From positions 1 to 14,054 of the forward strand of contig CAKPPA010000015.1 in the NCBI GenBank assembly GCA_934177025.1: 14,054 bases of DNA, in the 5' to 3' direction. Position numbers and translations under genes: made by a program. Under the pieces are notes generated by a model. It worked only from the letters and a program-made list of their open reading frames with translations. It ran no database searches and was not told where the DNA came from. The stretch is from an uncultured Clostridia bacterium. GTDB taxonomy: Bacteria; Bacillota; Clostridia; Christensenellales; CAG-314. Position 1 is the stretch's first letter. Each line of letters begins with the position of its first letter. Below, one piece after another: positions 1-6,398 of the stretch.

Positions 1-2
1 CG

Positions 3-761
3 GCAATCCCTTCGGACAGCATGTACTGCCCGAACTGCCGCTACGATTATCGCACGGGGGGCATGGCGCAACAGCCAAGCTACAACCAACTTCCGAGTCC
101 GGAAACTCCGCCGGAAGCACCTCCGGCAGCGCAGGCGGCTACCATTAAGGTTTCCAATGCAAAACGGAAGCCTCGGGTGCGGTTTTTGGTGTTGCTGCTC
201 CTGACTTTGGCAATTACTTATTTGGCGTTTTTACCGACCTTTTTAAAATGGAACACGGTGGATTTCGGCACGTTGCAGTTTACGCTGAACGGCGTGGCGG
301 ATCCTATTGGCATTACGGGTTACGAACTTGCTTTGGACGTTTTGCGCGGCTTCGGTGTGGTGGAAGGTGCCGTTTTGGTGGAAAATTGCTTGTTGGCAAC
401 CATCGGCGGGTACTTGTACTTGCTGTCCGCACTGACGTTGGTGTTGTACGTGCTTGTTTGCCTCATAAGGCTGCTGTGCGGAAAAGGCTTCCGCAAGCCG
501 AATTGGTGGATGTTTACCATGTTTATCGTTAGTGCGCTTTATGCCGCTTTGGTCATGACGGCACCTGCGGTACTCGGCGGGGAAACGTTTTTGAAAAAAC
601 TGTACGCCGCAATGTTGCAGGACGCTACGGCAGTTACGTGGGGATACAACTTCCTTGCGTTGCCGATCGGATTTTTCCTACTGTTTTTACTGAGCATCTT
701 TCTGAAAGTAAAAAAGAAAAAGGGCAAATCAAACGTAATGGATATTCAAAGACCGATGTAA
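3..761 (+). CDS. Zinc-ribbon membrane protein of unknown function (5' end cut off)
   Basis: I do not recognise the family. The reading frame is open to the left edge, and the residues before the first Met (AIPSDS) followed by MYCPNC look like the middle of a two-CxxC zinc ribbon. The first CxxC and the true start therefore probably lie upstream of the window. After the ribbon comes a Pro/Ala/Gln-rich linker (residues about 15-45 counted from that Met) and a basic KRKPR stretch. About four hydrophobic segments follow (about 53-75, 125-150, 163-185, 210-230), with a Lys-rich tail (KVKKKKGK). The predicted form is a cytoplasmic ribbon attached to a polytopic membrane domain. The last codons and the stop lie inside a terminator hairpin. 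Membrane location is well supported; function is unknown. Confidence 0.7.
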   Translation, partial: AIPSDSMYCPNCRYDYRTGGMAQQPSYNQLPSPETPPEAPPAAQAATIKVSNAKRKPRVRFLVLLLLTLAITYLAFLPTFLKWNTVDFGTLQFTLNGVADPIGITGYELALDVLRGFGVVEGAVLVENCLLATIGGYLYLLSALTLVLYVLVCLIRLLCGKGFRKPNWWMFTMFIVSALYAALVMTAPAVLGGETFLKKLYAAMLQDATAVTWGYNFLALPIGFFLLFLLSIFLKVKKKKGKSNVMDIQRPM

Positions 762-773
762 ATCGGTCTTTTT
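748..773 (+). terminator. Rho-independent terminator overlapping the upstream stop codon
   Basis: A 10-bp stem (AAAGACCGAT at 748-757, ATCGGTCTTT at 762-771) closes a GTAA loop and runs into TTTTT at 769-773. The TAA stop of the membrane-protein gene is in the loop (759-761). It lies only 30 bp before the alaS start. Confidence 0.85.
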
Positions 774-802
774 CAAGGGACTAGAAAGGGGAAAAAAGGA
801 CT

Positions 803-2590
803 ATGAAAAAAATTACTTCAGGCGAATTAAGAAAAATGTATTTGGACTTTTTTGCGGAGCGCGGGCACGCGGTCATCGGCAGTGCCAGCCTCATTCCGGA
901 AAACGATCCGACCGTGTTGTTTACAACGGCAGGCATGCACCCGCTGACGCCGTATTTAATGGGGCAAAAACATCCGGCGGGCAATCGTTTGACGGACGTG
1001 CAAAAATGCGTGCGCACGGGGGATATCGACGAAGTGGGCGATGCATCGCACTGCACCTTTTTCGAAATGCTGGGCAACTGGTCGCTCGGCGACTATTTTA
1101 AAAAGGAATCCATTCATTTCAGTTACGAGTTTTTAACGAGCGAAAAATATCTCGGCATTCCGAAGGAAAAATTGGCGGTTTCCGTGTTCGCGGGGGACGA
1201 AAACGCTCCGCGCGATGACGAAAGCGCGCAAATTTGGCAGGAATGCGGATTGGCGAAAAATCAAATTTTTTATTTGCCGAAGGAAAACAATTGGTGGGGG
1301 CCTGCCGGCGTTACGGGGCCTTGCGGACCGGATACGGAAATTTTTTACGACACGGGCAAAACGGCTTGTTCGGAACATTGCGGCCCGCAGTGCGATTGCG
1401 GCAAGTGGCTGGAAATTTGGAACAACGTGTTTATGCAGTACGAAAAAACGGCGGAAGGCACCTTTGTGCCGCTGAAACAAAAAAACGTTGACACGGGCAT
1501 GGGGTTGGAACGTACGGTTTGCGTGCTAAACGGCGTGCCGAGCGTGTACGAAACGGACGTGTTTGTAAAGCCGATTGCATGGTTGGAAAAAATGTCGGGC
1601 AAAACCTATCACGCGGATGCCGACACTACGCACGCAATGCGTATCGTGGCGGATCACATTCGCACCGCAACCTTTTTATTAGGCGACCAAATGGGCATTA
1701 CGCCGTCCAACGTGGATCAGGGGTACGTGTTGCGCCGTTTGATTCGCCGTGCCGTGCGGTTTTTGCGTCGCTTGGGCATTGAAAAAGGACACTTGGCGGA
1801 ACTTGCGGAAGTTTACGTTTTGCAGTACGGCGACGTGTATCCGGAACTGAAGCAAAACGCACAAAAAATTTACGACGAATTGCAGAACGAGGAAGAAAAG
1901 TTTTTAAAAACTTTGGAACAGGGCGAAAAGGAATTCGAACGTGTCGCTTCCCGCTTAAACGGCGACAAAATGGACGGCGCAACCGCCTTCCGTTTGTACG
2001 ACACTTACGGCTTCCCGATTGAACTGACGGAGGAATTGGCAAAGGAGCGCGGCATTGCAGTGGATGCCGAAGGGTTCCGCGAAAAATATCGCGAGCATCA
2101 GGAAAAATCCCACGCCGGCAGCGAACAACGCTTCAAAGGCGGGCTGGCGGACAACACCGAGCAAACCGCAAAATTGCACACCGCAACGCACTTGTTGCAG
2201 GCGGCGTTGCGTAAAGTGTTGGGCGACGAAGTGGCGCAGCGCGGCAGTAACATCACGGCGGATCGCCTGCGGTTCGACTTTTCCTTCCACCGCCCGATGA
2301 CGGAGGAGGAAGTTCGCGAAACGGAACGGTTGGTAAACGAAGCGATTCAGGCGGATGCCCCGATTGTGTGCGAGGAAATGCCGATCGAGCAGGCGGAAAA
2401 ATCCGGTGCGATCGGTTTGTTCCGCAACAAGTACGGCGACGTGGTAAAAGTGTACACCATGGGCGAGTTTTCCAAGGAAATTTGCGGCGGCCCGCACGCC
2501 TCCCACACCGGCGAATTGGGTACGTTTGTCATTACGAAGGAGCAGTCCAGTAGTAGCGGCGTTCGTCGCATCAAAGCGGAATTGCGCTAA
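803..2590 (+). CDS. alaS: Alanyl-tRNA synthetase, short form with editing domain but no C-Ala domain
   Basis: Class II synthetase that charges tRNA-Ala with alanine in the cytoplasm. The catalytic core shows FTTAGMHPL (residues about 40-48), LGNWSLGDYFK (about 90-100) and TGMGLERT. The editing domain has both metal-binding pairs, HTATH (His459, His463) and CGGPH (Cys561, His565), so removal of mischarged Ser or Gly should be possible. The protein is 595 residues, against about 870-880 for the usual bacterial enzyme. It ends straight after the editing domain, so the C-Ala domain is missing, and the segment before HTATH is too short for the usual beta-barrel. A short AlaRS of this size is known, for example in Borrelia. 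A Cys cluster (C189, C193, C197, C199) sits in the catalytic half. The ATG at 803 follows AAGGGG and AAGGA. A strong terminator follows. Confidence 0.95.
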   Translation: MKKITSGELRKMYLDFFAERGHAVIGSASLIPENDPTVLFTTAGMHPLTPYLMGQKHPAGNRLTDVQKCVRTGDIDEVGDASHCTFFEMLGNWSLGDYFKKESIHFSYEFLTSEKYLGIPKEKLAVSVFAGDENAPRDDESAQIWQECGLAKNQIFYLPKENNWWGPAGVTGPCGPDTEIFYDTGKTACSEHCGPQCDCGKWLEIWNNVFMQYEKTAEGTFVPLKQKNVDTGMGLERTVCVLNGVPSVYETDVFVKPIAWLEKMSGKTYHADADTTHAMRIVADHIRTATFLLGDQMGITPSNVDQGYVLRRLIRRAVRFLRRLGIEKGHLAELAEVYVLQYGDVYPELKQNAQKIYDELQNEEEKFLKTLEQGEKEFERVASRLNGDKMDGATAFRLYDTYGFPIELTEELAKERGIAVDAEGFREKYREHQEKSHAGSEQRFKGGLADNTEQTAKLHTATHLLQAALRKVLGDEVAQRGSNITADRLRFDFSFHRPMTEEEVRETERLVNEAIQADAPIVCEEMPIEQAEKSGAIGLFRNKYGDVVKVYTMGEFSKEICGGPHASHTGELGTFVITKEQSSSSGVRRIKAELR

Positions 2591-2619
2591 ACTCCCTAAA
2601 ATACGCACATGAAAACGTT

Positions 2620-2649
2620 CGGCGAGGCACAGTGCCTCGCCGTTTTTTT
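2620..2649 (+). terminator. alaS terminator
   Basis: A 9-bp GC-rich stem (CGGCGAGGC at 2620-2628, GCCTCGCCG at 2634-2642) with an ACAGT loop is followed by seven T at 2643-2649. It starts 30 bp after the alaS stop and separates alaS from the next gene. Confidence 0.95.
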
Positions 2650-2684
2650 GCCGACAAAGTGCCGACGGAAATGTTGAGAATGGA

Positions 2685-2713
2685 TTGAAAAAGGCAATTC
2701 GTTGTGCTAAACT
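2685..2713 (+). promoter_or_regulatory. Sigma-A type promoter for the WYL regulator
   Basis: TTGAAA (2685-2690), a 17-bp spacer and TAAACT (2708-2713). Transcription would start near 2720. The 5' leader would hold two small hairpins: GTGAG/CTCAC at 2720-2732, and GCCGC/GCGGC with a GCGA tetraloop at 2741-2754, just before the ribosome binding site. Confidence 0.65.
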
Positions 2714-2779
2714 AAAAAAGTGAGTTCCTCACAAGGGGGTGCCGCGCGAGCGGCAAAAAAGAGGAAAGGAGGAAAGGGG

Positions 2780-3781
2780 ATGGAAGGTTTTGAACCGAAA
2801 AAATTGGCGTTACTTCGCATTTGGCAAATCCTACAGGAGCACAGCGATTTTAATCACCCGATGACGCAGGAGGAAATTTCCCATTATTTGGAAAAGGACT
2901 ACGGCATTGTGATAGAGCGTAAAACCATTAGTCGCAATCTTTCCTTGTTGAAGGAAGCGGGCATTGAAATAGAATCGGGCGCGACGGGAAGTTATTTAAC
3001 TTGCCGCGATTTCGAGGACGCCGAACTGCATTTGTTGATTGACGGGGTGCTAAGCAGCAAACATATCGCCGCAAAGCATTCGCAGGATTTGATCGACCGC
3101 CTTTGCACGCTTTCCAGCAAATACTTTAAATCCAGCGTCAAACACATTTGTTCCGTCAACGATTGGAACAAAACGGATAATCAGGATTTGTTTTACAACA
3201 TTGAATTGATCGACACCGCCATTGAGGAGGGGCTTCAACTGCATTACGACTACAACAAGTACGGCATCGACAAAAAAATGCACAAAACTTCGCACCAGTA
3301 CGTCAGCCCGTATCAAATGCTGTTGCACAATCAACGCTATTACCTTATGGCTTACAGCGAGTATTGGGGGAACATGGCGTTTTATCGGTTGGATCACATT
3401 ACCAACATGACCGTAACGGACAAAAAAGCAACGCCGCTAAAAAACGTGAAAGGTTACGAAAACGGCATCAATTACAGGGAGCTTGCGACCAACTTGCCGT
3501 ATATGTACGCCGATCGGCAGGAAAACGTTATATTTTTGGCGGACGTTTCCGTGATTGACCAAATTGTGGATTGGTTCGGTACGGACGTGCAATTTTTGCC
3601 GACTGCAGAGGAAAACAAGGTAAAAGTTTGCGTTAAGGCAAGCCCAAACGCCATGGCGCATTGGGCAATGCAGTACATCAATTACGTGGAAATTCTTTCG
3701 CCGGGTTCCTTAAGGGCGCGCATTACGGATTCCTTGGAAAACGGCTTAAAAAAGTATCGTTGCGAAACGGTAAATAATTGA
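2780..3781 (+). CDS. WYL-domain transcriptional regulator with N-terminal HTH
   Basis: Probable DNA-binding regulator of the DeoR-like HTH plus WYL family, 333 residues. The N-terminal part has a helix-turn-helix (MTQEEISHYLEKDYGI followed by the recognition-like ERKTISRNLSLLKEAG). The middle holds a WYL-type sensor domain (SPYQMLLHNQRYYLMAYS, then FYRLDHITNM). The last third fits the C-terminal extension (WCX) that often follows WYL. The frame is open back to a GTG at 2720, but I choose the ATG at 2780: AAAGGAGG lies at 2765-2772, and the predicted transcript starts near 2720, which leaves no room for a ribosome binding site before the GTG. The gene stands alone, with its own promoter and terminator, so its target cannot be read from its neighbours. 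WYL domains often sense a ligand; which one is unknown here. It ends in TGA TAA. Confidence 0.88.
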   Translation: MEGFEPKKLALLRIWQILQEHSDFNHPMTQEEISHYLEKDYGIVIERKTISRNLSLLKEAGIEIESGATGSYLTCRDFEDAELHLLIDGVLSSKHIAAKHSQDLIDRLCTLSSKYFKSSVKHICSVNDWNKTDNQDLFYNIELIDTAIEEGLQLHYDYNKYGIDKKMHKTSHQYVSPYQMLLHNQRYYLMAYSEYWGNMAFYRLDHITNMTVTDKKATPLKNVKGYENGINYRELATNLPYMYADRQENVIFLADVSVIDQIVDWFGTDVQFLPTAEENKVKVCVKASPNAMAHWAMQYINYVEILSPGSLRARITDSLENGLKKYRCETVNN

Positions 3782-3880
3782 TAAAGCAGGAGTGAAAAGA
3801 CAAAACCGCAGGACGAACAAACCGCCAAAATTGAAAAGGGCGAAATAAGTTAAGGGCGGCGTAAAGATACTTGTAACAAA

Positions 3881-3907
3881 AAAACCACCGAACATTCGGT
3901 GGTTTTT
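3881..3907. terminator. Bidirectional terminator between the WYL gene and pfp
   Basis: An 11-bp stem (AAAACCACCGA at 3881-3891, TCGGTGGTTTT at 3896-3906) closes an ACAT loop. A run of A (3878-3884) lies on one side and T (3903-3907) on the other, so it can stop transcription from either side. It ends the WYL transcript about 100 bp after its stop. For pfp it lies about 270 bp past the stop. Confidence 0.9.
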
Positions 3908-4178
3908 GTTTGATGGTGGGTTTTATTGTCGTGCCGTTCCGAAAAACGTTGTGGTTGCATGGAGAAATGAATTTTGTAACGTCATTTTCCCATCGCAATC
4001 CCGTGTGTAAGGAGGTTCGTTTTGTACCTTTTGCAAGGTGCCGTTCCAAATCGCACTATCGTTCCCTGCGTTTTCAGTGAGTGCGTTTTACGTGTTTTGT
4101 AATGTACCGTTCCTCCGTTGTTTTGCGGAGCGACACCCTTCGGTGTGCGGTGTTAAGCGTTTTGTAACGCTACGGCGA
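3908..4178 (-). other. Structured 3' region of pfp with several small hairpins
   Basis: No gene seen. If pfp transcription runs to the shared terminator, this is its 3' untranslated region. Reading from pfp, it holds four short perfect inverted repeats: AGCGTT/AACGCT around a tetraloop (4156-4171), ACACC/GGTGT around a tetraloop (4133-4146), CTCCG/CGGAG with an 8-base loop (4113-4130), and ACCTT/AAGGT (4026-4039), which has a GCAA tetraloop on the minus strand. The word TTTTGTA recurs on the plus strand at four places. Confidence 0.45.
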
Positions 4179-5414
4179 TTACACCCGTTGTTTTTTCAGT
4201 TTTGCAAACCGCGGCAATCCGTTTTCGAACGGGAGGTCGGCCTCCCCCTGAATCAGCGGCAACAAATAGTCCACAAACGACGGATCGATGTTGGTGCCGT
4301 TTTCGGTAATAAATTCCTTCGGCAAAGGTTTTTCCGTGTTCGCCACAAGTTCCAAAGGAATGAGTTGAATTTCGGATTCGTAAGGATTCGAGTTGACGCG
4401 GCGAATGCCCGCCATAAATCCGGTTTTGCCGGCAACGGCTTGTTTCACGGCCTCGGCACCTGCGTTGTACGCCTCCTCGATGTCGACTTTCGAGCTTAGG
4501 TGGGAAGCGCAACGTTGCAGCAAACTAAATTCCACCGAACGCGTGTTGATTTTTAAGTTGTTTTTTACTAAAAAGGAGAGGACACTCGTGCAACCGCCCA
4601 ACTGCGTGTTGTTGAATGCGTCTTTTTCGCAAGGGGAACTGTATTCCGCAATGTATTTGCCGTGTTTGTCCTTAATTCCTTCCGACACTGCAATGATGCA
4701 GTTGTTTTGCTTTGCGTAAAGGTTGCTGATGTCGTCGTAAAAACGATCGATGTCAAACGTCACTTCCGGAACGTAAATGCGGTCCGGTCCCTGTCCGAAA
4801 TGCGTGCTGAGGTAGGAAGCCGCCGTCAACCAACCGGCATTCCGTCCCATAATTTCCACAATCGTTACTTTGCCCTTGTCGTAAGCGCGCACGTCGTGAT
4901 GAATTTCCATGCAGCTCGTTGCAATGAATTTCGCCGCACTCGGGTAGCCCGGGCAGTGATCCGTTACGTCGAGGTCGTTGTCGATGGTTTTCGGCACGCC
5001 CATAACACGGCATTCGTAATCGTTGTTTTTAAAATATTGGCTGATTTTGTTGCAGGTGTCCATGGAGTCGTTGCCGCCTGCGTAAAGAAAATAGCGGATG
5101 TTCCGTTTGCGAAAAGCACGGAGTATCCGTTCGTAAGTGTCGGGATCTTCCTCAAAATGTTTCAATTTTTTCCGCACCGTGCCCAAAGCGGAACTCGGCG
5201 TGGTTTTCAGTAGGCGGATTTCCTTCGGATCTTCCGCCGCCATATCAAAAAATTCGTCGTTTAAAATGCCGGCAATGCCGTGATGCAACCCCAGCACTTG
5301 CGTAATGCAGTCTTCCTTTAAGGCTTGTTCGATTACGCCGCACGCGCTGGCATTGATAACGGACGAAGGCCCGCCCGATTGCCCGAACGCCAATGCCCCT
5401 TTTAATTTTGACAT
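4179..5414 (-). CDS. pfp: PPi-type 6-phosphofructokinase (diphosphate-fructose-6-phosphate 1-phosphotransferase)
   Basis: Glycolytic enzyme that phosphorylates fructose 6-phosphate to fructose 1,6-bisphosphate, probably with pyrophosphate as the donor. The fold is clear from FGQSGGPSSVINAS (10-23), YAGGNDSMDT (111-120), PKTIDND (141-147) and MGRNAGW (189-195). In this family, Lys in PKTIDND and Asp after the GG-x of the GGxD motif (here GGND, 113-116) mark PPi use; ATP enzymes have Gly at both places. The residue between, usually Asp, is Asn115 here. Length is 411, longer than the roughly 320 of ATP-PfkA and normal for this clade. The ATG follows GGAGGA (5421-5426 on the minus strand) and a consensus-like promoter. 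It is transcribed alone. The PPi call is from motifs; ATP use is less likely but not excluded. Confidence 0.92.
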   Translation of the reverse strand: MSKLKGALAFGQSGGPSSVINASACGVIEQALKEDCITQVLGLHHGIAGILNDEFFDMAAEDPKEIRLLKTTPSSALGTVRKKLKHFEEDPDTYERILRAFRKRNIRYFLYAGGNDSMDTCNKISQYFKNNDYECRVMGVPKTIDNDLDVTDHCPGYPSAAKFIATSCMEIHHDVRAYDKGKVTIVEIMGRNAGWLTAASYLSTHFGQGPDRIYVPEVTFDIDRFYDDISNLYAKQNNCIIAVSEGIKDKHGKYIAEYSSPCEKDAFNNTQLGGCTSVLSFLVKNNLKINTRSVEFSLLQRCASHLSSKVDIEEAYNAGAEAVKQAVAGKTGFMAGIRRVNSNPYESEIQLIPLELVANTEKPLPKEFITENGTNIDPSFVDYLLPLIQGEADLPFENGLPRFAKLKKQRV

Positions 5415-5446
5415 TCTTTTTCCTCCAAAAATTTCTTCCGTGTAAC

Positions 5447-5475
5447 ACTATACCATACGAACGGAAAAATTTCAA
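5447..5475 (-). promoter_or_regulatory. Promoter of pfp
   Basis: On the minus strand: TTGAAA (5475-5470), a 17-bp spacer and TATAGT (5452-5447). The start point would be near 5440, giving a leader of about 25 bases that contains the ribosome binding site. Confidence 0.75.
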
Positions 5476-5798
5476 ACAGATAATGAAATCGTGTGCGATA
5501 AATAATTTTTTAACGGAAAGGATTTTTACCGTGCGATTAAAAAACGTCGGTTTTTTGAACCATGGGGAAGTAAAAATATCGTGCCGAACGAGGGGAAACA
5601 AAAAAAACGCGAAAACACCGAATGCGGAAAAGGGAGGGAAAGGAAAGCGTTTCGAACAAAAACGGATTGCCGCATAAAAGGCAAGGGGCGAAAGTTAACC
5701 GAAAAAGGAGCAAACGCCGAAGTAAAGGGGAGGAACGTCACTCGAAACGCCGACCGGCAGGGCGAAACCTCAGGACTTAAAAAAGTAGTGTAAAAAAA
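5476..5798. other. Gene-poor, purine-rich gap between pfp and the ribosomal operon
   Basis: No convincing gene on either strand. From about 5575 to 5790 the plus strand is dominated by A and G (many GAAA, AAAGG and GGGGA words). Open frames here give low-complexity Lys/Arg-rich peptides on one strand and Phe/Ser/Pro-rich ones on the other, as expected of skewed non-coding DNA. No clear terminator, tRNA or known leader RNA was recognised. The right end carries the first copy of a 31-bp-spaced direct repeat. Confidence 0.5.
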
Positions 5799-5827
5799 TT
5801 GACGATTTAAAAAAAGTAGAGTAAAAT
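5778..5827. repeat. Two-copy direct repeat at the upstream rpmG promoter
   Basis: TTAAAAAAGTAGTGTAAAA (from 5777) and TTAAAAAAAGTAGAGTAAAA (from 5807) differ by one inserted A and one substitution. Their GTAG cores are 31 bp apart. The second copy supplies the -10 box of the promoter at 5799-5827. A regulator site or a partial promoter duplication are both possible. Confidence 0.5.
5799..5827 (+). promoter_or_regulatory. Upstream promoter P1 of the rpmG operon
   Basis: TTGACG (5799-5804), a 17-bp A-rich spacer and TAAAAT (5822-5827). The start would be near 5834, about 150 bp before rpmG. A GGAGG at 5850-5854 is not followed by a start codon at a useful distance. Confidence 0.65.
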
Positions 5828-5901
5828 ACACCTAACAAGAACAGTCGGCGGAGGAATTCAAGCGGACGTTTTTTTCACGTATGGGGAAAAGGCGAAATTG
5901 C

Positions 5902-5930
5902 TTGACATCTTTTCCGTATTGTGCTATTAT
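5902..5930 (+). promoter_or_regulatory. Main promoter P2 of the rpmG operon
   Basis: TTGACA (5902-5907), a perfect -35 box, a 17-bp spacer and TATTAT (5925-5930). The start would be near 5937, about 45 bp before rpmG. It is the closest to consensus in the window, as fits a growth-linked ribosomal operon. Confidence 0.85.
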
Positions 5931-5981
5931 CTTTTAGCACTTCTGAACGGGAGTGTTAAATTTTTGGGGAGAAAACGAAAA

Positions 5982-6146
5982 ATGGCAGCGAAAGGATCGA
6001 GAACGAAAATTACTTTGGCTTGTACCGAATGCAAACAGCGTAATTACGACAATATGAAAAATAAAAAGAACACCACGGAACGGCTCGAACTGAAAAAGTA
6101 TTGCAAATTCTGTCAAAAGCATACGGTGCATAAAGAAGCGAAGTAA
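5982..6146 (+). CDS. rpmG: 50S ribosomal protein L33, zinc-binding form
   Basis: Small protein of the large ribosomal subunit, 54 residues, within the normal range. The start MAAKGSRTKITLACTEC is typical of L33. Two CxxC pairs (C14 and C17 in CTEC, then CKFC near residue 38) make the zinc ribbon, so this is the zinc-containing form. The frame is open further upstream through the promoter to a TTG at 5898, but the ATG at 5982 matches the family start and follows AGGGGA-like purines (GGGGAGAAAA). It is the first gene of rpmG-secE-nusG-rplK-rplA-rplJ-rplL, a common order in Firmicutes. Confidence 0.95.
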   Translation: MAAKGSRTKITLACTECKQRNYDNMKNKKNTTERLELKKYCKFCQKHTVHKEAK

Positions 6147-6163
6147 GCATTGAAGAGGTTAAA

Positions 6164-6394
6164 ATGGCAAATAAAAACCCGCAAGTAAAAGAGAAAAAAC
6201 CGAACATCTTCAAACGGATGGGCCGATATTTTTCCAAAAGTTGGTCGGAATTCAAAAAAGTTTCCTGGCCGACTTTTCCTACCGTTTTGAAAAACACCGG
6301 CATTGTGTTGTTGGTCGTTTTGTTTTTCACCGTAATCATCGGCGCTGCGGACGTTTTGTTTTCCTGGCTGCTCGGGCTGATTACCAGAGGATAA
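6164..6394 (+). CDS. secE: Preprotein translocase subunit SecE
   Basis: Membrane subunit that clamps SecY in the Sec channel. It has 76 residues, as usual for the short Gram-positive form with one membrane segment. An amphipathic region with the family signature SEFKKVSWPTFPTVLKNT (28-45) precedes one transmembrane helix (about 46-72). The N-terminal 25 residues are Lys-rich and cytoplasmic. The ATG follows AGAGG at 6154-6158. It lies 17 bp after rpmG and 4 bp before nusG, whose ribosome binding site is inside the end of secE. Confidence 0.95.
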   Translation: MANKNPQVKEKKPNIFKRMGRYFSKSWSEFKKVSWPTFPTVLKNTGIVLLVVLFFTVIIGAADVLFSWLLGLITRG

Positions 6395-6398
6395 GGGC

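Noticed and set aside
3792..3848. Possible 18-residue Lys/Arg-rich peptide (GTG start) just after the WYL gene
   Set aside because: The AGGA before it touches the start codon, leaving no spacing, and the composition is simply that of A-rich intergenic DNA.
4038..4499. Plus-strand open frame of about 150 residues opposite the end of pfp
   Set aside because: It is antisense to a well-conserved enzyme; Arg/Phe/Val-rich composition is typical of a shadow frame.
5581..5793. Plus-strand open frame of about 70 residues in the same gap
   Set aside because: Lys/Arg/Gly-rich product expected from skewed composition; no ribosome binding site at a proper distance and no recognisable domain.
5526..5831. 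Minus-strand open frame of about 100 residues in the pfp-rpmG gap
   Set aside because: Phe/Ser/Pro-rich low-complexity product that mirrors the purine-rich opposite strand; no good start signal and it overlaps promoter P1.
5843..5877. Possible terminator ending a short RNA from promoter P1
   Set aside because: A run of seven T is present, but the preceding pairing is only GTC-GC with GC-GAC around a mismatch, too weak to call.
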